Shown: positions 17,080-23,704 of the stretch, in pieces | Layout: each line of letters begins with the position of its first letter | Numbering within the stretch: position 1 is the stretch's first letter | Source: an uncultured bacterium | GTDB taxonomy: Bacteria; Cyanobacteriota; Vampirovibrionia; Gastranaerophilales; Gastranaerophilaceae | Reading direction: 5' to 3' | Assembly (NCBI GenBank): GCA_902765215.1 | Contig: CACWZA010000015.1 | Location: 1 to 40,565, forward strand | DNA length: 40,565 bases | Position numbers and translations under genes: made by a program | Notes under the pieces: model-generated | Told to the model about the DNA's origin: nothing | Seen by the model: only the letters and a program-made list of their open reading frames with translations | The model's database searches: none

Positions 17080-18438
17080 TTACTTGTGTATAAAGTTTTT
17101 AACGTAACCTATTGCAGCATAAGTTGCGTGTCGTTCGCTGCGTTCAAATGCTTTTTGCCCTGTTTTGTTGAACAGTTTATCTGTAAACGATCCCATTGTT
17201 TCATTTGTCGTTGCACTTGTTGCTGTGCCGCCAGTCATAGTTTCAACATTTGTATATGCAATTGTTCCCGCAGTTTTTATACTTGTTTGTGCTCCTGCAT
17301 TTGCAAAGGATTGAGTTACATTACCCAAAATATATCCGCCGACTTTATTTGTGTATTTAGCGACAGTCGGCGCTAAATGTTCATTTACTGCTGTTCCCAT
17401 GCTCTGGACTGCATTGGTTTTAGCAAGCCCTTTTACAATTGCTTTCCCGAATTTTGCACCCGTGTATGTAAGAGCACCGTCTGCTAATACTTCAGCCCCA
17501 GTGGCTAACGGATTTTTCCTGCCTTCTTGTGAGGTAAATGAGTTTATCCCGTTAACGGCGGTCAATGTTAGGCAAGCCCCTTCAATACTTGCTGCTGCAG
17601 GGCAGGCAAGTATTGCTCCCGTTACAGCGGTTGCTTTGACTGCAAAACCCCCTGTTTCCTGTGAGTCAGCATAATCTCTGACTCTGTTTACAATATCCAT
17701 TGATTTTAATTTGTTCGCTATTTGTGCCCGTTTGTTTTTGTCATTCGTTTTTTTGTATTCGGCAAGTCCGTCAGAATATTTCTTTAAATCCTGCCGAACC
17801 ATATCAGCGGTATTCCCTGTCAGGTTAATTAAATCGTTATTCCATAACTTGCTGATTCCGTCTGCAATATCTTCGCAAATACCGTCCTGTTTTAGTCTTT
17901 GCATAAATTCTGCAGATGCTGTATCAAAATTTGCCTTTAAGTCTTTGTAGGTGTTATCATTAACTGCACTTTTTGCGTTTGTAAGTGCAATATTAAAACT
18001 TTTCTGTACTTCGTTATTCAGTTTGTTTGCCTGTTCGTCAAGTTTGGCTTTTACCTCTGTATCAGGTTCAAGCATCATAGCATCGGCCTTGTAATCAAAT
18101 GACTTAAATTGACTGTTTAATTTTGTTGCATATATATTTTTTGCATCAAAATTCAGTTCTTTTAAAAGCGCTTCACTAACCTTACTTGTATCAAGTTTTT
18201 GAGTAGAAAGCATATATTGTTTTGTTGTCATATCAGACAATTCTATTTTTTTGTTTTTGTTATTGTCATACGAACTAAAAACGGATTTGTTTGTATTATT
18301 TGTGGTATGAGTAGGCTTTTTCGCCCCGCCATTCCCGACGAACGACTCTACAGACTGCTGTCTTTCGTTAAGACCTTTAGCAATCTGACCGAACCCAAAT
18401 TGTTGGTTGTTTTGGTTGTTGATAGGTGGCATGCTCAA
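17080..18438 (-). CDS. Large hypothetical protein with central hydrophobic hairpin (candidate exported protein)
   Basis: This 452-residue protein is not recognised. TTG 18438 is chosen because AAGGA lies 6 nt upstream; the ATG two codons later would have 12-nt spacing. Residues 1-50 are Asn/Gln-rich, with the short QQFGFG element at 12-17. DNNKNKKIELSD (58-69) resembles a Ca-binding EF-hand loop. Residues 70-255 are helical and charged. Residues about 260-300 (AVKATAVTGAILACPAAASIEGACLTLTAV) form a hydrophobic Ala-rich hairpin, and about 310-430 are Gly/Ala/Thr-rich with weaker hydrophobic stretches. There is no N-terminal signal peptide. It is divergent from flhB across a shared 166-bp region, which makes type III-style export a hypothesis only. 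Confidence 0.7.
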   Translation of the reverse strand: MSMPPINNQNNQQFGFGQIAKGLNERQQSVESFVGNGGAKKPTHTTNNTNKSVFSSYDNNKNKKIELSDMTTKQYMLSTQKLDTSKVSEALLKELNFDAKNIYATKLNSQFKSFDYKADAMMLEPDTEVKAKLDEQANKLNNEVQKSFNIALTNAKSAVNDNTYKDLKANFDTASAEFMQRLKQDGICEDIADGISKLWNNDLINLTGNTADMVRQDLKKYSDGLAEYKKTNDKNKRAQIANKLKSMDIVNRVRDYADSQETGGFAVKATAVTGAILACPAAASIEGACLTLTAVNGINSFTSQEGRKNPLATGAEVLADGALTYTGAKFGKAIVKGLAKTNAVQSMGTAVNEHLAPTVAKYTNKVGGYILGNVTQSFANAGAQTSIKTAGTIAYTNVETMTGGTATSATTNETMGSFTDKLFNKTGQKAFERSERHATYAAIGYVKNFIHK

Positions 18439-18509
18439 AAAATATCCTTGTATACTATGTATATATAAAGTATATACTCATAAAAATATTGACTTTTTGG
18501 TGAAAAATA

Positions 18510-18542
18510 GTTAACAAGAGTTAACAAAGGGTAATTGTTAAC
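18510..18542. promoter_or_regulatory. Three GTTAAC palindromes (putative operator)
   Basis: GTTAAC occurs at 18510-18515, 18520-18525 and 18537-18542. The first two are in the context GTTAACAA and are spaced exactly 10 bp (one helical turn). They sit in the intergenic region between the divergent 452-residue gene and flhB, just upstream of the flhB -10. A shared regulator is plausible but unproven. Confidence 0.4.
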
Positions 18543-18544
18543 AG

Positions 18545-18573
18545 ATTACAGATACCAAAATTTATGATATACT
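18545..18573 (+). promoter_or_regulatory. Promoter of flhB
   Basis: An extended -10, TGATATACT, at 18565-18573 (hexamer TATACT 18568-18573). A weak -35-like ATTACA lies 17 nt upstream at 18545-18550. Confidence 0.45.
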
Positions 18574-18604
18574 TATGTTGTAATTAAATGAAAGGCTATC
18601 ACGA

Positions 18605-19681
18605 ATGGGAGATGAAGATAAGCAGTTTGATGCCACGCCGCAGAAACTGCAAAGAGCAAGAAAAGAAGGGCAGGTAGTTAAGTCAAAAGATGTATCTACT
18701 GCGTTATCTTTGATTGTTGTGTTTTCATTTATTCTTATGATGGCACCTATTACATGGAGTTTGATTTGCGGATTGTTTAAAAATCTGTATTCTCAGATTC
18801 CAAATCAGCATGTGGCGGAGGTTGGATATCAGTACATACTTACATCTGCAATCTTGCCGACGGTTGCTATTATCGGGTCAACTCTTGTTGTTGCGGCTTT
18901 TGTTGCCGCTTTGGGTGATTTTATTCAGGTTGGGCCGTTAGTTGCTATTGCGCCGCTTATCCCTAAGTTGGATAAATTAAACCCTTCAAAATATTTTAAA
19001 AATATCTTTTCTGTTAAAACTTTGTTTGAGTTGTTTAAAAACATTCTCAAGGTTTGTATATTGGGTTTTGTCGGCTGGGCAGTATATTCTGCACACTTAA
19101 AGGGAATTTTGATGCTTGCGGCAATAGATAACAATTTTGCGGTAATGAATGAATTCGGAAGTTTGATTAAGGACTTTATTTATAAGGCTTGTCTTGCCTT
19201 TTTGATTATTGCAGTAGCGGACTATGGTGTAACCCGCTGGAAGTTTATGAAAGACCAAAAGATGTCTTTTAAGGAAATAAAAGATGAATATAAAAACTCT
19301 GAAGGTGATCCGCATGTTAAGTCTGCGCTCAGACAACGCCGTATGCAGATGCTCCAGCGCGGGGCGATGGATTCTGTTGCTGAGGCTGATTTTGTTGTAA
19401 GAAACCCGACCCATGTGGCATGTGCCTTAAAATATGATGCCCAAACGATGATGTCGCCGACTCTTTTGATGAAGGGGGCGGAACTTATTGCTCAGGAAAT
19501 CATAAAAATTGCGGAAGAAAACAATGTTCCGATTGTTGAAAATCCTCCGGTTGCGCGTGCGTTATACAGAATGGTTGAAATCGGTCAGCAGATACCCCCT
19601 GAACTCTTTAAAGCCGTAGCTGAAATTCTACTTTTTGTTTACAACTTGAAAAATAAACAGAATCAAGGTAATATTAGATAA
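18605..19681 (+). CDS. flhB: FlhB-family type III export switch protein
   Basis: An inner-membrane component of the flagellar (or related type III) export gate. The 358 residues match full-length FlhB. The N-terminal DKQFDATPQKLQRARKEGQVVKSKDV (5-30) is the family hallmark. Four membrane helices follow (about 32-58, 80-108, 145-172, 190-210). The cytoplasmic FlhB_C domain has the autocleavage site NPTH (267-270) and ends with the conserved PVARALYRMVEIGQQIP. It appears intact and able to autocleave. No other flagellar structural gene is in the window; the next gene is a FliA-like sigma factor 33 nt on. Flagellar and injectisome homologues cannot be separated from this gene alone. Confidence 0.93.
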   Translation: MGDEDKQFDATPQKLQRARKEGQVVKSKDVSTALSLIVVFSFILMMAPITWSLICGLFKNLYSQIPNQHVAEVGYQYILTSAILPTVAIIGSTLVVAAFVAALGDFIQVGPLVAIAPLIPKLDKLNPSKYFKNIFSVKTLFELFKNILKVCILGFVGWAVYSAHLKGILMLAAIDNNFAVMNEFGSLIKDFIYKACLAFLIIAVADYGVTRWKFMKDQKMSFKEIKDEYKNSEGDPHVKSALRQRRMQMLQRGAMDSVAEADFVVRNPTHVACALKYDAQTMMSPTLLMKGAELIAQEIIKIAEENNVPIVENPPVARALYRMVEIGQQIPPELFKAVAEILLFVYNLKNKQNQGNIR

Positions 19682-19714
19682 GAAAAGTCTAGGCAATATT
19701 TAAATATTTAAACC

Positions 19715-20365
19715 ATGGATAAACAGAGTCTATTAAAACAGTATGTAAGCATAGTTCAGAGAGTAGCTAAGATTGAGCAGCGTCGTGTGCCTAATCACAT
19801 GATTGAGTACGAAGAGCTGGTCAGTATTGGTATTATCGCTGTACAGGCCATGATTAAGGGTAAGACTGAAGAACAGCTTCAAAAATATAATGACTCATAT
19901 ATGGGAACTGCTGTAAAATGGGCTATAAGAAACGAACTGCGTCACAGATATAAATGGTATTCAATGAAGCAAAAAACAGAAGGTGACTCTGAAGAAGGTG
20001 CTGAAGGAGATGAAAATTCGTCAGGTTCAGTTAAAGAGGCCGTATATCAGACTATTCTTTCTATTGATAGTTTGGCGGCGGCAGCGAGTGACAATGATTC
20101 TCCGTTTGATTTTATCAAAGACCCGCATGCAATGCCTGATGAAAATGCTGAAATTGTCGAAATGAGCAGACTTATAAAAGAAGCTATTGCAAATTTACCT
20201 CAAAAAGAAAGAACTGTTGTTGAGTATAGATTCTACCGTAACATGCAGGCTAAAGATATTGCTACAATGATTGGTTTATCCCCGTCACGTATTACCCGTA
20301 TTATTCAGGGTGCGTTGGTTCAGATTAGAGAATACCTAAAATCAAAAGGAAGAAACGATTACTAA
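19715..20365 (+). CDS. RNA polymerase sigma-70 family factor, FliA/sigma-28-like
   Basis: An alternative sigma factor of 216 residues. Region 2 spans about 5-85: EYEELVSIGIIAVQAMI (core-binding helix) and YMGTAVKWAIRNELRHRYKW (-10 recognition). An acidic Ser/Glu linker occupies about 88-105. Region 4 spans about 163-212: LPQKERTVVEYRFY, then the helix-turn-helix AKDIATMIGLSPSRITRII. Region 1.1 is absent and region 3 appears short and divergent. The two-domain form and position after flhB suggest control of motility or export genes, but a general accessory sigma factor is possible. No Shine-Dalgarno is visible before the ATG; the 14-bp palindrome AATATTTAAATATT lies at 19696-19709, just upstream. 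The stop is one base from the stop of the convergent gene. Confidence 0.88.
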   Translation: MDKQSLLKQYVSIVQRVAKIEQRRVPNHMIEYEELVSIGIIAVQAMIKGKTEEQLQKYNDSYMGTAVKWAIRNELRHRYKWYSMKQKTEGDSEEGAEGDENSSGSVKEAVYQTILSIDSLAAAASDNDSPFDFIKDPHAMPDENAEIVEMSRLIKEAIANLPQKERTVVEYRFYRNMQAKDIATMIGLSPSRITRIIQGALVQIREYLKSKGRNDY

Positions 20366-20366
20366 T

Positions 20367-21215
20367 CTATCGTCTGCTTACCTGTTGCCCGTTTGAGATG
20401 CTTACAGATTGTATGCTGAGGTTCATAAATTCTATGTCGTCATAGTCAACATAGGCTGTCTGCATAAGGTTTCTGCCTGCTTTTATCGTTATTATGTTGT
20501 TTTGATTATATTTTACGAGATGTTTAGGGAGTCTGATTCTTTGGTTATCCCCATTAATTTGAATTTCGGCAATTTTTTGTCCGTTGAAATATACTGCAGG
20601 TGGGCTTGCAAATGATGTTGTAATTTGGTTTTGGCCCATTCCTCTTGCCATAGCCGTATCAATTCCGACAATTGAACCGATTACAAGGTATTGCTGTTTT
20701 GTGTTTGCTGATGCGGGAATGAAGAATTTTTGGCTGTAAACAGGCCCTACGGCTGCTCCCATAAATTGCCCTGCGTTAGCAGAGAAGTTTGAGTAATTGT
20801 TATCTCCGAGGTGGCACAGTCTTGTTTCTATCCCGATATCAAGCGGGGTTGATGATTCTATTTCGACTATAAAAGGCACTCTGTTTGCCCCTCTTTTTAA
20901 AGTCATAGAAAACGGCTTGTAGTTCTGTTTTTCAACAGAGAGTATTGTTTGATTGTTTATAACGGTTTTGAGTTCAAAATGCCCGTTTATATCAGAATAT
21001 ACGGTATAGTTTGTTGAAGGTATTCTGATTCTTGCGTTAGAGACAGGTTTTCTTGTTGATTTATCAATAACGGTACAATAGTTTTTTGCCTGTTCGCTTG
21101 TGTTAATTCCGCCTTCAATCATTGTTGCAGGGGTAAAGGTCGGGTTTAGTAATGTAAGGCAAAATGCCGTCAGTAAAATAAAGTTAAACTTTTTCATAAT
21201 AATATTCTTCATCAT
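20367..21215 (-). CDS. Secreted protein with carboxypeptidase-regulatory-like beta domain
   Basis: An exported protein of about 282 residues; several in-frame starts (GTG 21221, ATG 21215, 21212, 21197) make the exact N-terminus uncertain. A signal peptide is clear (KKFNFILLTAFCLTLLNP). Residues about 45-120 resemble the CarboxypepD_reg/CNA-B-like fold: CTVIDKSTRKPVSNARIRIPSTNYTVYSDINGHFEL. The rest (about 125-265) is a second beta-rich domain with an AVYFNGQKIAEIQING motif like jelly-roll or carbohydrate-binding modules. There is no catalytic signature, membrane anchor or sorting motif. It is probably periplasmic or surface-attached. Confidence 0.78.
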   Translation of the reverse strand: MMKNIIMKKFNFILLTAFCLTLLNPTFTPATMIEGGINTSEQAKNYCTVIDKSTRKPVSNARIRIPSTNYTVYSDINGHFELKTVINNQTILSVEKQNYKPFSMTLKRGANRVPFIVEIESSTPLDIGIETRLCHLGDNNYSNFSANAGQFMGAAVGPVYSQKFFIPASANTKQQYLVIGSIVGIDTAMARGMGQNQITTSFASPPAVYFNGQKIAEIQINGDNQRIRLPKHLVKYNQNNIITIKAGRNLMQTAYVDYDDIEFMNLSIQSVSISNGQQVSRR

Positions 21216-21240
21216 ATACACTCACTTTTTGTCCGTACTC

Positions 21241-21267
21241 TGTATAGTATTTAATGATTATTTTCAA
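21241..21267 (-). promoter_or_regulatory. Possible promoter of the secreted beta protein
   Basis: Reading the minus strand: TTGAAA (21267-21262), a short 15-nt spacer, TATACA (21246-21241), about 25 nt before the start region. The spacer is shorter than ideal. Confidence 0.35.
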
Positions 21268-21351
21268 AAAGTAAAATTATATTTGAAATTAATATTTTTT
21301 TTTGTTATCCTTTTCTTTGTGAGGGTTAAACCTCTCTTGATAATTAAATAA

Positions 21352-21435
21352 GCCGATGTGATGGAATTGGTAGACGTGCCAGACTCAAAATCTGGTGTAG
21401 GCAACTACGTGTCGGTTCGACCCCGACCATCGGCA
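21352..21435 (+). tRNA. tRNA-Leu (anticodon CAA)
   Basis: An 84-nt cloverleaf. Acceptor GCCGATG (21352-21358) pairs with CATCGGC (21428-21434), with discriminator A at 21435. The anticodon arm CCAGA-CTCAAAA-TCTGG gives CAA, decoding UUG. A long variable arm (class II, as expected for Leu) and the T-arm GTCGG-TTCGACC-CCGAC are present. CCA is not encoded. Confidence 0.97.
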
Positions 21436-21472
21436 AATAAAACCAGTCCTCAAACGGGGGCTGGTTTTATTT
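21421..21472 (+). repeat. Direct repeat copy 1: tRNA-Leu 3' end plus terminator
   Basis: It begins with CCCCGACCATCGGCAAATAA, which is the 3' T-stem and acceptor strand of tRNA-Leu, and runs through the terminator hairpin. It matches 21609-21660 at an offset of 188 bp. The first 22 bases are identical; differences concentrate in the hairpin. Confidence 0.85.
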
Positions 21473-21475
21473 GTT
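21435..21475 (+). terminator. Intrinsic terminator of tRNA-Leu
   Basis: AAATAAAACCAG (21435-21446) pairs perfectly with CTGGTTTTATTT (21461-21472), with additional TCC/GGG pairing near the loop. The A-run upstream makes it bidirectional. It overlaps the tRNA discriminator base. Confidence 0.8.
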
Positions 21476-21608
21476 GATTTGTGTCATTGGGAGAAGCGGC
21501 TTTTATCGGTTCGGCGACCTGTGAGCAGAGTGCGGAGAGCTTTTGCCAAGAGATAAAATCTCTTAGGCAAAACTCGGAGACACATTTAACGCGAACAGGT
21601 CAAGACAA
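21473..21608. other. Foldable spacer between the tRNA-tail repeats
   Basis: A 136-bp segment with nested inverted repeats: TGTGTC (21480-21485) with GACACA (21579-21584), GACCTGT (21516-21522) with ACAGGTC (21595-21601), and a strong hairpin 21541-21572 (TTTTGCC-A-AGAGAT, loop AAA, ATCTCT-TA-GGCAAAA). It is more GC-rich than its surroundings. It could be a relic of an integrated element, a small mobile repeat or a structured RNA. The open frame across it (21481 onward) does not look like a real gene. Confidence 0.5.
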
Positions 21609-21660
21609 CCCCGACCATCGGCAAATAAAAACAGTCCTCAAAAGAGGGCTGTTTTTATTT
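21609..21660 (+). repeat. Direct repeat copy 2: orphan tRNA-Leu 3' end plus terminator
   Basis: It repeats the last 15 bases of tRNA-Leu and its terminator (compare 21421-21472) without any tRNA 5' half. This is the pattern left by site-specific integration into a tRNA 3' end, or by a tandem duplication with decay. Confidence 0.8.
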
Positions 21661-21664
21661 TTGA
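21623..21664 (+). terminator. Second terminator hairpin (duplicate)
   Basis: AAATAAAAACAG (21623-21634) pairs with CTGTTTTTATTT (21649-21660), inner CCTC/GAGG, loop AAAA. The C-G pair of copy 1 is replaced by an A-T pair on both arms. It also ends the minus-strand gene at 21668, since it is symmetrical. Confidence 0.75.
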
Positions 21665-21667
21665 TTT

Positions 21668-22060
21668 TTATAATAGTTTTGATTTTTCTTTGTCGTCTGT
21701 TAATTCGCATCCTCCTGTTCTGTAAAAGAGGTTGTTTTCGGTTTGTCTGTCTATTGTTTTATTAACTAAGACTGCCCCTTCGTATGTTCCTATACCTGCG
21801 ATTATCCCGTTTAAAACCCTTGGCAGCGGTGTTTTGAGTTTTTGGTATGCGGAAATTCCAACTAAAACTCCAATCAGGGCTGAGCCTGCTTTTTGTAATA
21901 CATCAATACCGTTCAGACTCTTTTTGCTTCTGATAAAGCAGTCAGCATTTTCCTGCGGAACGACATAGTATTTTACAGGCTTATTTTTGTTGTTTAAGTC
22001 TGTTTCTGTTATTAAGACCCGTTTTGAGTCAATTGTTTTAGCGATTTTTATATCGTCCAT
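21668..22060 (-). CDS. Small hypothetical protein with Gly-rich hydrophobic segments
   Basis: A 130-residue protein of unknown family. The N-terminal half is polar. Residues about 55-72 (AGSALIGVLVGISAYQKL) and about 80-100 (VLNGIIAGIGTYEGAVLV) are glycine-containing hydrophobic helices, a glycine-zipper-like hairpin that could insert in membrane. No signal peptide is seen. GAGGA lies just upstream of the ATG. It lies 14 nt after the 153-residue gene, so the pair is an operon. Confidence 0.68.
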   Translation of the reverse strand: MDDIKIAKTIDSKRVLITETDLNNKNKPVKYYVVPQENADCFIRSKKSLNGIDVLQKAGSALIGVLVGISAYQKLKTPLPRVLNGIIAGIGTYEGAVLVNKTIDRQTENNLFYRTGGCELTDDKEKSKLL

Positions 22061-22074
22061 TTAGTCCTCAGAAT

Positions 22075-22536
22075 TTATTTAATAACATCTAACTTTTTTG
22101 AGTTTGTTACTTTTTTGTTGGTTATGTCGATTATTACCTTTGAGCCGTCTTTTTTGTAGAGAATAAGATCGGGATTTTCGTCTTTGTTCACATCTTTTAC
22201 CGTGAAAGTATCCTGTCTGATTGAATCGGATGCTGCTATATTTGCTACTTTGTTAAGGAAACGCGCGTTTTCTTTGTTGTTGTTTTGTACATCTGCCGCA
22301 ACTATAAATGTTGCAAATAAGAAGGTTCCGATTCCGCCTGCGATTACTCCCTGTCTGAAACCGTTTTGTGTTCCTCTTTTTAAATCTTCTTCGTAGGTAG
22401 AGTAGCTGACTTTGTCATCATCATCCCTGTCGTAGCAGGAATAGCTCTGTTTGTCGTCATCTCCGCAATCTCCTGAATATCCTTTAAATGCAGGTGTGGA
22501 CTTTGCATAGTGTACAGGTGCAATGGTTAAATTCAT
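22075..22536 (-). CDS. Hypothetical membrane-anchored protein with VCBS-like motif
   Basis: A 153-residue protein of unknown family. Residues 13-20 (STPAFKGY) contain a short F-x-G element resembling those in the proteins at 14767 and 17080. Residues 22-50 are an acidic Asp/Tyr/Ser stretch. One membrane helix spans about 63-84 (GVIAGGIGTFLFATFIVAADV). The C-terminal domain has DVNKDENPDLILYKKDG (about 114-130), like the Ca-binding D-x-N-x-D-x-x-x-D turn of VCBS/FG-GAP repeats. An excellent GGAGGG site precedes the ATG. Confidence 0.7.
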   Translation of the reverse strand: MNLTIAPVHYAKSTPAFKGYSGDCGDDDKQSYSCYDRDDDDKVSYSTYEEDLKRGTQNGFRQGVIAGGIGTFLFATFIVAADVQNNNKENARFLNKVANIAASDSIRQDTFTVKDVNKDENPDLILYKKDGSKVIIDITNKKVTNSKKLDVIK

Positions 22537-22705
22537 TATTCCCTCCTAATTTTCCTTTGTTGGTTGTGTTTTATAATAAATCATAAATAAAAAGTTTTGC
22601 TAGCGGCGGTCAGATTATTAATTATTTGTTACAAATTTCGGGATAAACACATGCGTTTATTTCTATATTTTTCTTAATATATGTGTATAAATCTTGCTGT
22701 TTTTA

Positions 22706-22714
22706 TGGTATTCT
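22706..22714 (+). promoter_or_regulatory. Possible extended -10 for the LicD cluster
   Basis: TGG-TATTCT at 22706-22714 has the extended -10 form. No convincing -35 lies 16-18 nt upstream. It is the best promoter candidate before the first LicD gene. Confidence 0.35.
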
Positions 22715-22753
22715 TTATTATGAATGTTTAGTTTTCGGGGAAATTAGACATTT

Positions 22754-23704
22754 ATGTTTAGTGATAGATATAAGGGTAATATGAGGGAGTTGTTACAAAA
22801 TATTTTTTCAATAGCTGATTATGGTGAAACTCACCATATTCTTCGTCTATGCGGATTGAAATTCAAATTCCCGAAAAGAGAATATGCCCTAAAAAAGAAA
22901 AATTGCCCTTATTATCTTTATAAAAAGAACAACACCGATATTACAACAATTCCGCCTGCAACAGGTCAGGTAAGAGATATTCAGCTCGCTAACCTTGCGC
23001 TTTTAAAAGAGCTGGATTATGTTTGCAAAGAAAACGGGCTGAAATACTGGCTCGATTTCGGCACACTGTTGGGTGCAGTACGTCACAAAGGATTTATCCC
23101 GTGGGATGATGATATTGATACCGGTATGATGAGAGAAGATTATGACAAAATAATTGAAGCATTCAAGAAATCATCCAGAAATCCTGATTTATACGCAGAA
23201 GAAACCTTTTTAGGCAGGTCACAGACAATAATTAAAGTAAAACACAGAAAATGTCCGCATCTTTTTGTGGATATTTTCCCGCACGATTATTCAAACGAAG
23301 TTTTGAGTAAGGACGACAGAATTAAGAAAACAAAAGAATTGTATAAGATAAGGTTAAAATTAAAGAAAGACAGGTCGCTTGATACTTCTGAAAAAGTTGT
23401 TGCGGCTGTTAAAGAAATTCAGTCAAAAATAATACCTGATAAGTATGTTGAGAAAAGTGATATCCAATGCGGCTTGGAATATTTCTATGCTGAGCCGATA
23501 TGGGTACATTCGTATGATACAATCTTTCCGATTAAAACGATAGAGTTTGAGGGTTTTTCAGCAATGTGTATGAATAAGCCGGAAGAATATCTGTCTGATA
23601 TTTTCGGTGACTATATGGCATACCCTAAAAAGTTCGGGTTTGGGCACAGTATGTATGCTAATTTGGATAACGAAATTGAACTGATAAGAGAGTTGGGGAA
23701 ATAA
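22754..23704 (+). CDS. LicD-family phosphotransferase (1)
   Basis: LicD proteins transfer a phospho-alcohol (phosphocholine in known cases) from a CDP carrier to a surface glycan. The 316-residue protein has the core motif GTLLGAVRHKGFIPWDDDID (103-122) with the metal-binding Asp cluster and following DY. DIFPHDY (about 174-180) and a C-terminal YLSDIFGDYMAYP segment are also typical. Residues 27-40 (HHILRLCGLKFKFP) carry a short N-terminal element shared with other proteins of this cluster. The start could instead be ATG 22781 (AAGGG 4 nt upstream). The stop shares one base with the start of the next LicD gene (TAATG). Confidence 0.9.
   Translation: MFSDRYKGNMRELLQNIFSIADYGETHHILRLCGLKFKFPKREYALKKKNCPYYLYKKNNTDITTIPPATGQVRDIQLANLALLKELDYVCKENGLKYWLDFGTLLGAVRHKGFIPWDDDIDTGMMREDYDKIIEAFKKSSRNPDLYAEETFLGRSQTIIKVKHRKCPHLFVDIFPHDYSNEVLSKDDRIKKTKELYKIRLKLKKDRSLDTSEKVVAAVKEIQSKIIPDKYVEKSDIQCGLEYFYAEPIWVHSYDTIFPIKTIEFEGFSAMCMNKPEEYLSDIFGDYMAYPKKFGFGHSMYANLDNEIELIRELGK

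Noticed and set aside
18605-20365. A complete flagellar or injectisome operon
   Set aside because: Only flhB and a sigma factor are found. The flanking genes are unrelated to export apparatus.
21481-21765. 94-codon frame across the tRNA-tail spacer
   Set aside because: It runs through inverted repeats, the duplicated tRNA end and a terminator, so the reading is an accident of structured DNA.
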